From contig MNZR01000239.1 of NCBI GenBank assembly GCA_001873705.1, forward strand, positions 1-34,356: a stretch of DNA of 34,356 nt. Reading direction: 5' to 3'. The position numbers and the translations under genes are program-made. Below, one piece after another: positions 15,502 through 22,940 of this stretch (positions are counted from its first letter, which is position 1; each line of letters starts with the position of its first letter). The notes beneath the pieces were generated by a model. It was not told where the DNA came from, did no database searches, and was given only the letters and a program-made list of their open reading frames with translations. This DNA comes from Syntrophobacteraceae bacterium CG2_30_61_12 (lineage in GTDB: Bacteria; Desulfobacterota; Syntrophobacteria; Syntrophobacterales; DSM-9756).

Positions 15502-16116
15502 GTGGATCATGGCCGGATGAAAGCTTCCCAGTACATCGTTGCCGTTACCGGCGCCAGTGGCGCTCCCTATGCCCGGACCCTGCTCGATCAATTGCTCCGG
15601 AGACAACTGCCGATCCACCTGGTGGCGTCCAAGGCCGGCCGCCTGGTCTACCGACTGGAAACCGGTTGCGATCTGCGCGAGCAGTTCGGCGATCGGGTGT
15701 GGTTCCATGATGCCGCCGATTTCACCGCTCCCATCGCCAGCGGTTCGTTTCCCGCCGCCGCCATGGTGGTGGTGCCCTGCACCATGGGGACCCTGGCCGC
15801 CATCGCCCAGGGCATTTCCAGCAATCTGATTCATCGGGCCGCCGACGTGTGCCTCAAGGAAGGCCGCAAACTCCTGCTGGTGCCGCGGGAAACCCCGCTC
15901 AGCCGGATTCATCTCGGCAACATGCAGCGGGCCGCCGAGGCTGGAGCGGTGATCCTGCCGCCAATGCCCGGATTTTATCAGCGGCCGCGGTCGGTGCAGG
16001 ACCTGGTGGATTTCGTGGTGGCTCGAATTCTTGATCAGTTGGGCCTGGTTCAAGATCTGATCAAGCCCTGGGACCCGGAAACCGCGTTGGACCCGGCAGC
16101 AGAGTCGAAAGCCTAG
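15502..16116 (+). CDS. UbiX-type flavin prenyltransferase, likely for menaquinone (MqnM-like)
   Basis: This 204-residue flavoprotein of the UbiX/Pad1 family makes prenylated FMN, the cofactor of UbiD-type decarboxylases. Visible motifs are VAVTGASGAPYA at the N terminus, PCTMGTLAAIAQGISSNLIH, RAADVCLKEGRKL, PRETPLSRIHLGNM and ILPPMPGFYQRPRSVQDLVDF, all standard UbiX. In the futalosine pathway a UbiX/UbiD pair is thought to remove the carboxylate after prenylation. The matching UbiD and the prenyltransferase are not in the window. AAAGG lies eight bases before GTG 15502. ATG 15517 would give the more typical UbiX N terminus (MKASQYIVAVTG) and is a real alternative. Confidence 0.88.
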   Translation: MDHGRMKASQYIVAVTGASGAPYARTLLDQLLRRQLPIHLVASKAGRLVYRLETGCDLREQFGDRVWFHDAADFTAPIASGSFPAAAMVVVPCTMGTLAAIAQGISSNLIHRAADVCLKEGRKLLLVPRETPLSRIHLGNMQRAAEAGAVILPPMPGFYQRPRSVQDLVDFVVARILDQLGLVQDLIKPWDPETALDPAAESKA

Positions 16117-16125
16117 GATGGGGCG

Positions 16126-16205
16126 GCGGAAACCCTCACCCGTTTGTTGGCAAGCCGGAGGGCGTTTCGGGCAGATCCCGCCCAGGTCCACGTGAGGGTT
16201 TCCGC
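16126..16205. repeat. Perfect 14-bp inverted repeat around a 52-base spacer after ubiX
   Basis: GCGGAAACCCTCAC (16126-16139) and its exact complement GTGAGGGTTTCCGC (16192-16205) flank a spacer that itself holds short GC-rich complementary pieces (GGGCG and CGCCC). It begins nine bases after the ubiX stop. It could be the end structure of the mqn transcript or a small non-autonomous element. No T-run follows. Confidence 0.55.
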
Positions 16206-16276
16206 TGGTTCCGCTGACGCTACCGACTCAGCGGACCACCCTGACCCCATTGACCCGGCTATACTTGTGAAGGCTT

Positions 16277-16380
16277 GAAAGTTTCATTTCCGCGCGGAGA
16301 CGCAGAGACGCGGAGGTTGATTTCAGGGCTCTTCTCCGCGCTCTCAGCGCCTCTGCGGGAGCACAAAACGTAACTTCTCA
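16277..16380. repeat. Family 2 repeat (CGCAGAGACGC type)
   Basis: GCGGAGACGCAGAGACGCGG on the left faces CTCCGCGCTCTCAGCGCCTC on the right, giving two partly complementary arms around a TTGATTTCAGGGCTCTT centre. The same style of arm occurs at 22831-22902 and as a half copy near 30450-30500. Such CGCAGAG elements are common in bacterial intergenic DNA (general knowledge). It directly abuts the family 1 copy that follows. Confidence 0.55.
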
Positions 16381-16383
16381 AGC

Positions 16384-16489
16384 TATACTGGCTTAGGATC
16401 AGATGTTTCATTACCAAAAGCGGGCAGGATGCCCGCGCTCCCGGGAAAGGGCGCACGCGAAATGAAACTTTTTACCCTTAACCGGTATA
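16384..16489 (+). repeat. Full copy of the family 1 hairpin repeat
   Basis: The left end is TATACTGGCTTAGGAT and the right end is CCCTTAACCGGTATA, which are inverted relative to each other. The central hairpin is GCGGGCA-GGA-TGCCCGC. It is more than 85 percent alike by eye to the copy at 27834-27938. It has no coding capacity, but its reading frames give the SAGILPA-type peptide often mis-annotated as protein. Confidence 0.88.
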
Positions 16490-16732
16490 ACTCCGCTGGC
16501 TTTGCTGGTTGCGCCGGTTCCCTGCTGCCAGTTTGGGGCCCCGGTGCGCGAAGCTCCTGCTTCCTCGGCCGCCGAAGCGCCGAAGTCGTGGCTGGAAAGC
16601 CACTCCCACCGGAGCGCATCCAAGCGCCCAGCCTACCGGCACCAAGTTGCCACCGCGGTTTCCCGCGGCACGCCGGAAACCGGGCGGCGTCAGCGGCGCT
16701 GGTCGCGGTTGGCCGGGCCGCGCCGTGCCGGA

Positions 16733-18022
16733 TCAATGCTTGAAAGCGCGCTGACCGGTGAACACCATGGTGGCGCCGGCTTCGTTGCAGGCTTCGATCA
16801 CTTCCCAGTCACGCATCGAACCGCCCGGCTGGACCACGGCGGTGATGCCCTGGCGCAGCCCCACATCGAGGCCGTCGCGAAACGGGAAAAAGGCGTCGGA
16901 AACCATGGTCGCGCCGCGCAGTCCGCCTTTGGCTTCGGCGGTGTCCCGATCGATCGCATCCTTTTCGGCGCGCGGTCGCCGGCCCTGGTCAACGGCCAGT
17001 TCCAGGTCCTTGTAGGGGAGCCCGTGGCGGTCGAAACAGAGCGCGTCGGCATATTTTTGATAGGCTTTGTAAACGGCGATTTCCGCCACCCCGACCCGGT
17101 CCTGCTCGCCGGTACCGATGCCCACCGTGCACTCGTCCTTCACGTACAGAACCGAATTGGACGTTACCGCCTGTTCCACCAACCAGCCAAACAGCAGATC
17201 GTTCAATTCCGCGGCGCTGGGCCGGCGGGCGATGCGGTAGGTTTGGCCTTCATGCACGGTTTCGGCAAGCTGCAAGTCTTCCGGCCCCATGATCCGATTC
17301 AGCGGCGACTGCTGAATGATCAGTCCGCCGTCCACCAGCGATTTGAAGTCCACAAAGCGGCGGGTGAGATAATCGCTCAGCCGATCCATGCGGCGCACCT
17401 GAATAATCCGCAGATTGGCCCGACGCGCCAGGATATCCACCGTACCGTCGGCGAATTCCGGGGCCGCCACCACTTCCAGGTAATTTTCCGCCACCGCTTC
17501 CGCCGTTTCCCGGTCGAGCGTGCGGTTGACCACCAGGCAGCCGCCGAAGGCCGCGATCCGGTCGGCCCGGTTGGCGCGCCGGTAGGCTTCCGCCAGAGTG
17601 GCTCCATGGGCCACCCCGCACGGGTTGTTGTGTTTCAGAATCACGGCGGCCGGCTTGGCGGTGAGAAACTTGATCAGATTGAGACCGTTATCGAGATCGG
17701 TCAGGTTGGTTTTCCCCGGGTGTTTGCCGGCCTGAATCATGTCCGCTTCGCTGATGGCGCTGGCGAGACCCAGGCCCGGTTCGATAAAGCGGCAGTCGCC
17801 GAGCGTCAGATGGCCTTCCCGCAACTGGTAAAGCGCCGCTTCCTGGCCCGGGTTTTCACCGTAGCGGAGCCCCTTTTCGATCAGTTCCCCGGTCTTTTCG
17901 TCGGCGATCTTCCAGGTCCGTTTGCGGTACCGGAGCACCTGGTCCCCGAAGCCGATGGTGAGCGTATCAGGGAAATGATCGGCCATCACCGTGCGGTACA
18001 TTTTCTTCAGATCCTGGCTCAT
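16733..18022 (-). CDS. purH: AICAR formyltransferase, stand-alone PurH C-terminal half
   Basis: This 429-residue protein corresponds to the AICAR transformylase domain of bifunctional PurH. It transfers a formyl group from 10-formyl-THF to AICAR in the penultimate step of IMP synthesis. Visible are LRYGENPGQEAALY near the N terminus, the catalytic ILKHNNPCG, IAAFGGCLVVNR, AVTSNSVLYVKD, VSDAFFPFRDG, VQPGGSMRD and the terminal MVFTGQRAFKH. The roughly 190-residue MGS-like IMP cyclohydrolase domain that precedes this in normal PurH is absent. The start is well fixed: ATG 18022 with GGAGGGT seven bases upstream, directly after a terminator. Another gene must supply the cyclohydrolase step. Confidence 0.88.
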   Translation of the reverse strand: MSQDLKKMYRTVMADHFPDTLTIGFGDQVLRYRKRTWKIADEKTGELIEKGLRYGENPGQEAALYQLREGHLTLGDCRFIEPGLGLASAISEADMIQAGKHPGKTNLTDLDNGLNLIKFLTAKPAAVILKHNNPCGVAHGATLAEAYRRANRADRIAAFGGCLVVNRTLDRETAEAVAENYLEVVAAPEFADGTVDILARRANLRIIQVRRMDRLSDYLTRRFVDFKSLVDGGLIIQQSPLNRIMGPEDLQLAETVHEGQTYRIARRPSAAELNDLLFGWLVEQAVTSNSVLYVKDECTVGIGTGEQDRVGVAEIAVYKAYQKYADALCFDRHGLPYKDLELAVDQGRRPRAEKDAIDRDTAEAKGGLRGATMVSDAFFPFRDGLDVGLRQGITAVVQPGGSMRDWEVIEACNEAGATMVFTGQRAFKH

Positions 18023-18033
18023 GAGTGACCCTC

Positions 18034-18067
18034 CAAAAGCGGAAGCCCGGAGGATATCCGGGCTTCC
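18034..18067 (-). terminator. Intrinsic terminator of the porin gene, just before purH
   Basis: On the minus strand GGAAGCCCGG, a seven-base loop (ATATCCT) and CCGGGCTTCC form a perfect 10-bp stem followed by GCTTTT. It lies 71 bases after the porin stop and ends only a few bases before the purH ribosome site. It either ends the porin transcript or acts as an attenuator in a purH leader. Confidence 0.75.
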
Positions 18068-18138
18068 CGTCAAGATTTGCCTGCTTTCCGGGGCGGCCAT
18101 GCCGAGTACCGCCGCGGGGCGTCCCGCAACAACGTGGA

Positions 18139-19422
18139 TCAGAACCGATAGGATAGGCCGGCGCCGATCAGATGGGCATCGCCGTTTTGGAATTCGCCGT
18201 CGTAAACACCGGATTCGGTACGGCCGTCCACATCACGGTCCTTGATCATCAGATAGGTGTAGGAAAGATCCAGGGTCCAGGTCTTCCAATGGAGCCCGGT
18301 GCCCACCGCGAACATCTGCCGATCGTTGGCCGGCACCAGGTAATCCACGGTCGAATCAGGGATCGGGGTCTGGTCGTAGATGTAACCCAGGCGCAGATCC
18401 AGCCAGTCGAGCGCCTTGTATTCGACGCCGACTCCAAAGCGCCAGACATTGTCCCAGTTTTTCGGCACGGTCACCGAGTCTTCGCCGGGAGCCGGTGCCT
18501 GATCGAAATTGATGGTCAGCTCATCGAAGCTGCTCCAGCCGGTGTAAATAGCGTCGAATTCAACCATCAACCGTTCCATGGGCCACACGGCAACACCCAG
18601 AAACAGTTCCTGGGGCAGGGTGATGGTGCCGGAAGCGCCGGTGTCGTTGAACAGAATGGAGGGCAGATTGAGATTGGCCGGAGCGGTGAAGTCCGCGGTG
18701 CCGTCGATGTGCTGGCGAACCTGGCTGCGGTAATTGGCCCCAAGCGCGATCCAGTCACGCGGCTGCATCCGTACGCCCAGGTTGAAGCCGTAGCCCATGG
18801 TATCGCCGGTGAGCGAACTGTCGACGTCGAACTGGGTGGTGGACGGATCGTTTTTCCCGAGCAGGTCGACCTTGTTTTCCAGGGTCAGATCGAAATACAT
18901 GAATTCCATCCCGGCCGCGAGCGAAATCCAGTCGTTCAACTTGAAGGCCACGTTGGGATTGACGCTCACCGTTTTGATCACCGCGTTATAATTGTTGTAA
19001 CGACCGGCCCAGTTTTCATCGAATTCGGTGCCGAGACCGAAGCGGGAAAATACCCCGAGACCAAAATAGAGCTGATCGTTGAATTGATAAGTGGCATACA
19101 AAAACGGTGGGATCCAGGTGTTTTCTTCCGAGGTGGTCTTGCTGGAAGCGCTGCCGTACGGATTGACCGTGGTCACGTCCACCATCGGGGTGATGAAGGT
19201 GGCTCCGCCCATGACCTGAATCCCCTCGAGCTGGGTGATTCCAGCCGGGTTGTAAAACAGGGCCGACGGGTCGTCGGCGGCCGCCGTCAGCGCCCCACCC
19301 AGCGCGTTGCCGCGAGCGCTGCCCTCGTACAGACCGAAACCGGCGCCGTCGGCCTGCCACGGCAAGGCCAGAACGCCGACCAAAGCGACCATGATCATTG
19401 CCCGGGTCATGCAGATTTTCAT
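18139..19422 (-). CDS. OmpP1/FadL-family outer membrane porin
   Basis: This 427-residue protein has a signal peptide (MKICMTRAMIMVALVGVLAL, cleavage around residue 25) and a long beta-strand-rich barrel ending in the aromatic residue F (GAGLSYRF). The mature N terminus GFGLYEGSARGNALGGA and the NPAGIT motif (58-63) are hallmarks of FadL/TodX/OmpP1 channels, which bring long-chain fatty acids, aromatics or other hydrophobic compounds across the outer membrane. The ligand cannot be read from sequence. ATG 19422 is preceded by GAGGGGGGAAG. Sixty open codons upstream of it contain no signal peptide and are left out. It is followed by a clear terminator. Confidence 0.9.
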   Translation of the reverse strand: MKICMTRAMIMVALVGVLALPWQADGAGFGLYEGSARGNALGGALTAAADDPSALFYNPAGITQLEGIQVMGGATFITPMVDVTTVNPYGSASSKTTSEENTWIPPFLYATYQFNDQLYFGLGVFSRFGLGTEFDENWAGRYNNYNAVIKTVSVNPNVAFKLNDWISLAAGMEFMYFDLTLENKVDLLGKNDPSTTQFDVDSSLTGDTMGYGFNLGVRMQPRDWIALGANYRSQVRQHIDGTADFTAPANLNLPSILFNDTGASGTITLPQELFLGVAVWPMERLMVEFDAIYTGWSSFDELTINFDQAPAPGEDSVTVPKNWDNVWRFGVGVEYKALDWLDLRLGYIYDQTPIPDSTVDYLVPANDRQMFAVGTGLHWKTWTLDLSYTYLMIKDRDVDGRTESGVYDGEFQNGDAHLIGAGLSYRF

Positions 19423-19644
19423 AGACTCTTCCCCCCTCGCACGGATGAAACACAAAGCCCCCGCAGGCCATCGCCTGCTACCCAGCCCCCATGATCCAAA
19501 CGCTCCCGACCACCCCCTTTCCCATCCATTGCCGATCAATTCCGCAGCCCTGGCCAGCCCCGCGCGGATCCAACCCGGCACCCGCGCCCATGCCCTGGGC
19601 AAGCTACCAGAATGAACTTATTTCCACAAGCATATTCCGCACCT

Positions 19645-19667
19645 ATGGGCATCCCGGAAAAGCCCAT
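19645..19667 (-). terminator. Possible terminator stem after the anchored hypothetical gene
   Basis: ATGGGC and GCCCAT pair across an 11-base loop, beginning two bases after the stop codon at 19670. There is no T-run, so only weak support. Confidence 0.3.
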
Positions 19668-19669
19668 GC

Positions 19670-20593
19670 TCAGCGGAAGTCGTCCCGATACAGCAACCCT
19701 TCGGATTCCGCGCCGCGTTCCAGAATCACCTGCTGCCGGAGCAGGCGAACGGCCGCAAGATCGTTTGCCTGGAGCTGATCCAGGGCCGTGAATACCTCGG
19801 AGATCCGAAAAAAAATGATGACGGTATCGGGGTCCACCCAATTCACGTCTGGTACCGCGCGCTTGGCTTTGACATCATAAACATAAACCACTCCTTCCAA
19901 GAACTTGAGCAGGCGGCCGATGCCGCTGCTGCGCCCGGAAGGGTCGGGTCGGTCCGCCGTCGGCAGCAATTCCACCTGGCGGCGAAGGAAATAATCCCGC
20001 AGGATCTGAAAATGGATCTTCCAGACGTTTTCACCTCGGTGAACTTCGCGGACCCCGTAGTAGACCGGTTGATCATGCTTCGGTATCGGCTTTTTCAAAT
20101 AGCCGGCAGGCTGTTCCGATCCGGTTGTCTCCTCGGACGGACTTGGGCTTGCGGGGCTCAGTCCCAGTCGCTGTTTGATATCCTTGATGGTCACCTGCTC
20201 ACCGGCAATATTAAAGGGTTCATCGGCGGTGACGATGTGATCGACACTCTGGTCCAGACGGAACAGGTCCTTGCGCTGCTCTTCAGTGGCTTCCGGTGCT
20301 ACCCGGGGCAGCGGCGGTGACGGCGGCAGCGGATTGGGCGCTGACTCACGGCCGGCGGGCGGAGAGGGGATCGGCCGATGCAACGCGCGGCCGGCATCGG
20401 CATCACTGCCCCCGCTGCCCCCGGCCTCGACGGTTGGTGCGGGAGTGGTTTGCTCCAGGGCGCCGGGACCGATTTTTTCCGCATCGTCCGGCGACCCGAC
20501 CCGCGATTGATAGAGTCGTTCAAACCAGACCAGAACCAACCCGACCAGGATGACCACCGCGACGATCCAAATGGTTTTTTGGCGTTTGCTCAT
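19670..20593 (-). CDS. Single-pass membrane protein with a LysM-like stretch, unknown function
   Basis: This 307-residue protein of unrecognised family has a membrane anchor at about residues 8-24 (IWIVAVVILVGLVLVWF) with the bulk predicted outside the cytoplasm. A Pro/Ser/Gly-rich linker runs to about residue 105. After it come an acidic LFRLDQSVDHIVTADEPFNI region and a stretch GVREVHRGENVWKIHFQILR that recalls a LysM repeat (a guess at peptidoglycan contact). The C-terminal part (LLKFLEGVVYVYDV, VIIFFRISEVFTALDQL) looks like a compact folded domain. ATG 20593 is chosen because GGAGG lies seven bases upstream. It is on the same strand as the porin but separated by about 250 bp and is divergent from the MetE-like gene. 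Confidence 0.7.
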   Translation of the reverse strand: MSKRQKTIWIVAVVILVGLVLVWFERLYQSRVGSPDDAEKIGPGALEQTTPAPTVEAGGSGGSDADAGRALHRPIPSPPAGRESAPNPLPPSPPLPRVAPEATEEQRKDLFRLDQSVDHIVTADEPFNIAGEQVTIKDIKQRLGLSPASPSPSEETTGSEQPAGYLKKPIPKHDQPVYYGVREVHRGENVWKIHFQILRDYFLRRQVELLPTADRPDPSGRSSGIGRLLKFLEGVVYVYDVKAKRAVPDVNWVDPDTVIIFFRISEVFTALDQLQANDLAAVRLLRQQVILERGAESEGLLYRDDFR

Positions 20594-20775
20594 CGTCATC
20601 CCTCCAGATTGCCCAGCCTTCGCCACGGCCGCCGGCAAGGATTTCATGCCCTCCAGGCCGGCTTCAGTGCCCGCATGCGGTGCGTTCGGCCACGGCCGAA
20701 ACGTCGCAGCGCGCGGGGCTGGATTTTGGGATTGACCGAATTCCCGATCCTGTGCTAGGGAATGGCTGAATCCGC

Positions 20776-20781
20776 TATAAT
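20776..20781 (+). promoter_or_regulatory. -10 box for the MetE-like gene
   Basis: A perfect TATAAT 42 bases before the start codon, in an otherwise GC-rich gap between divergent genes. No good -35 box stands 16-18 bases upstream, so an activator may be needed, or the match may be chance. Confidence 0.4.
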
Positions 20782-20822
20782 TGTCAATGATATAGATTGT
20801 CGACCCGAGGAGTTACAGGGCA

Positions 20823-21896
20823 ATGCAGGAATGGCAAGCGAACGCCGGGGCGACGGCGGTGGGCAGCATGCCGCACACGGATCGTGCCCGGGTGCTCGAT
20901 TTTCTTTTGCGGCAACTCCCGGAGATCCCCGTGTGGCCGCAATTGGCAAGCTTTCCCGAAGAACGGATGATGGCCCAATATCTGGAAGGGCTGCCCGGGG
21001 TGAGGCGGGAAGGGAACCGCGTCTGGATTCAGACTGAAGGTTCTGAATTCGATCGTGAGCTGTACGAATTTTTCAGTGATTATCTGGCGCTGGAGGAAGA
21101 CGATGCCAACCTGGAACAGTCCCGGTTTGCATTCGGCCGCGAAGCCGGCCGCACTTTCCGGCAATTCCTTCAGACCCTGGGTTCGATCCCCGCGCCCAAA
21201 GCGGTGAAAGGACAGATCACCGGCCCTTTCACCCTGCTGAGCACGCTCAAGGACCAGAGCGGGCGCGCGCTGCTCTATGATGAGCGGTTTCAGGAAGCCC
21301 TGCCCAAACACCTGGCCATGAAAGCCCGATGGCAAGTGCGGCAGTTGCGGCGTTTGCAGCGTCCGGTGATCATCTTCATGGACGAACCGGGCCTGGCAGG
21401 TTATGGATCATCGGCCTTTATCAGCATCTCCGAGCAGCAGGTTCACGACCAACTGGAAGAGGTGACCGCCGGTATTCACCGCGCCGGCGCTCTGGCCGGT
21501 ATTCACATCTGCGCCAACACCGACTGGGGCCTGGTGTTCCGTTCGACCATCGATATCATCAACTTCGACGCCTACAATTATCTTGATAAATTTTTGCTTT
21601 ATGCGGAACCGCTGCGGACCTTCCTTGATCAGGGCGGCACCGTGGCCTGGGGTCTCATCCCCACCTCGACCGAGCCGGCGGCCCTTGGGGAAACCGCGAA
21701 CAGCCTGTTCAACCGCTGGGCCGAGCCCCTGCGGCAAATCGATCTGGCCGGGATGTCGCTGGAGCGGATCGCCCGGCAATCGCTGTTTACCCCCAGTTGC
21801 GGCTGCGGCACGCTGAGCGAGGCGCAGGCCGAGAACACCATCGCTTTGACTAGAGCCGTGAGTGATCTGGTAAAAATTCGCTGCCGGCTGACTTGA
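20823..21896 (+). CDS. MetE/UROD-like cobalamin-independent methionine-synthase-family protein
   Basis: This 357-residue TIM-barrel protein resembles the C-terminal (catalytic) half of MetE and the uroporphyrinogen decarboxylase/methyltransferase superfamily. It begins ATAVGSMPHTD, has the KGQITGPFTLL strand, MDEPGL (E188), a probable zinc site GIHICANTDW (H228, C230) and SCGCGTLS (C326, C328) near the C terminus. It lacks the N-terminal half of MetE. Short relatives in anaerobes use methyl-corrinoid proteins rather than methyl-folate to make methionine (family knowledge). Whether this one does, or acts on another thiol, is open. The ATG follows GAGGAG by ten bases. It is transcribed alone, with a gap of about 375 bp before the next gene. 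Confidence 0.75.
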   Translation: MQEWQANAGATAVGSMPHTDRARVLDFLLRQLPEIPVWPQLASFPEERMMAQYLEGLPGVRREGNRVWIQTEGSEFDRELYEFFSDYLALEEDDANLEQSRFAFGREAGRTFRQFLQTLGSIPAPKAVKGQITGPFTLLSTLKDQSGRALLYDERFQEALPKHLAMKARWQVRQLRRLQRPVIIFMDEPGLAGYGSSAFISISEQQVHDQLEEVTAGIHRAGALAGIHICANTDWGLVFRSTIDIINFDAYNYLDKFLLYAEPLRTFLDQGGTVAWGLIPTSTEPAALGETANSLFNRWAEPLRQIDLAGMSLERIARQSLFTPSCGCGTLSEAQAENTIALTRAVSDLVKIRCRLT

Positions 21897-21947
21897 CCCG
21901 GAACGCCGACGGTCATAATATCCTGTTAAGGAAGTATAAAGAACCGC

Positions 21948-21976
21948 TTGACTTCGATCAAACGACAACATAAAAA
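21948..21976 (+). promoter_or_regulatory. Possible promoter of the AbrB-like gene
   Basis: TTGACT (21948-21953), exactly 17 bases, then TAAAAA (21971-21976). The -35 box is good and the -10 box is mediocre. It would start a leader of about 290 nt. Confidence 0.4.
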
Positions 21977-22046
21977 GCTTTCCGTCATCGACACCCTGCC
22001 TCGCTCGATGCGTATTGAACGGGGGGTGCGCTCACTGCCGGGAACG

Positions 22047-22070
22047 CCGCAATATTGGCCGCAATATTGG
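22047..22070. repeat. Tandem pair of the 12-mer CCGCAATATTGG
   Basis: Two perfect head-to-tail copies, each containing the palindrome CAATATTG. Twelve-base spacing puts the two palindromes slightly more than one helical turn apart, which suits cooperative binding by a dimeric regulator. No known site is matched. Confidence 0.6.
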
Positions 22071-22271
22071 GATAGGTCAGGTCAGGATATACTCGGGATT
22101 CAGCGGATGAGTGGGTGTGTGCTGGCGGGGAGCGGGCCAAAACGGCCGGGATGAAGGCGCTGTGCGCGGATAATGGCAAAATGCGGTTACCGAGGATGCG
22201 GCTGGTAATTTGTTCCGCCGCTTATCAGTCAACCAGGTGAGAACCTTGAATCAAAGTGAGGATGGAAAATC

Positions 22272-22730
22272 ATGCAAGTAGAATACAAGAGCATTGACCC
22301 GAAACTGGTGGTCAACGAAATTCGCAATGGCCGTTCGCTCGAAGCGGTGCAGAAGCTGTTCGGCATCAAGTTCAAGAGCGAAGTTCAGGACCTCTATCTG
22401 AAGGGGCTGATGGAACTCGGGGAAATCCCGCAGATGGACTTCACCAAGCAAACCGATCCGGCAGCCCGTTCGCAGCGCGCCGCGGCCGGCACCCCTCCAG
22501 TCGTTCAGAGCGTTTCCAAGCCGCTGGTACGACGCCGCGAGAAGACCCCGGTCAAGAAGCCGGATCTGTTCATCCGCACTCCCAACCTGCGCACCATCGG
22601 ACAGAGTGGCAGCATCACCCTGAACAAGGCGTTGCTGATCGATCAGTTGGGCTTTGAGGTGGGGGATTCATTCGAGATCTGCCGGGAAGACGAGCGCGTG
22701 GTGCTCAACAAGATCGGCAGCCATCAGTAG
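22272..22730 (+). CDS. Putative AbrB-like DNA-binding protein
   Basis: This 152-residue soluble protein appears to have two parts joined by a basic, Pro-rich linker. Residues 10-52 (LVVNEIRNGRSLEAVQKLFG) look helical and may form a helix-turn-helix. Residues 106-148 (LRTIGQSGSITLNKALLIDQ, LGFEVGDSFEICRED, RVVLNKI) resemble the swapped-hairpin AbrB/SpoVT fold, in which a dimer forms the DNA-binding unit. The match is by pattern only, so I call it putative. The start ATG has only a weak ribosome site (GAGG twelve bases upstream). The gene stands alone behind a long leader with tandem repeats, so autoregulation is plausible. Confidence 0.6.
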   Translation: MQVEYKSIDPKLVVNEIRNGRSLEAVQKLFGIKFKSEVQDLYLKGLMELGEIPQMDFTKQTDPAARSQRAAAGTPPVVQSVSKPLVRRREKTPVKKPDLFIRTPNLRTIGQSGSITLNKALLIDQLGFEVGDSFEICREDERVVLNKIGSHQ

Positions 22731-22830
22731 CCGAAACGCTGCTGCCGCGGCGCGGCGTTCTGGGTCGTCCTCGAGTGGATCCAGCATTCGCTTCCGCCGT
22801 TATATTCGGCAACCAATTGAGGTCTTGCTG

Positions 22831-22902
22831 TCACGCAGAGGCGGGAAGGCGCGGAAGCGCCGACACCGGGGCTTGTTTTGCGCCCTCCGCGGCGCGGCGT
22901 GA
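22831..22902. repeat. Family 2 repeat between convergent genes
   Basis: TCACGCAGAGGCG at the left and CTCCGCGGCGCGGCGTGA at the right form imperfect complementary ends around a GC-rich centre. It resembles the element at 16277-16380 and fills the gap between the convergent AbrB-like and CDP-alcohol transferase genes, where it may also terminate transcription. Confidence 0.5.
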
Positions 22903-22940
22903 ATCCGAGAGCAAACCGGCGTAATCGTCACGGCGGTGAT

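Larger units (their letters stand above)
16206..16732. other. Repeat-filled intergenic region between the mqn operon and purH
   Basis: No gene is supported in these 527 bases between convergent operons. They contain a family 2 repeat (16277-16380), a full family 1 repeat (16384-16489) and then about 240 GC-rich bases. These include a CTTCCTCGGCCGCCGAAGCGCC stretch whose translation resembles junk from further dispersed repeats. No second copy of that last part is in the window, so its repeat nature is a guess. Confidence 0.5.
21897..22271 (+). other. Long leader region before the AbrB-like gene
   Basis: No gene is visible in these 375 bases. They hold a possible promoter at 21948-21976, a perfect tandem 12-mer at 22047-22070, a GGTCAGGTCAGG run just after it, and a leader of about 290 nt. 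The repeats placed in the leader of a regulator gene suggest control sites. Confidence 0.5.

Noticed and set aside
16259-16456. Small open frames over the repeats with SAGILPA- or RRGAESAEK-type peptides
   Set aside because: They follow the repeat sequence itself, lack ribosome sites and appear wherever the repeats occur.
16502-18028. Long plus-strand open frame opposite purH
   Set aside because: The minus strand encodes a well-conserved AICAR formyltransferase. The plus-strand product has no family features and no ribosome site.
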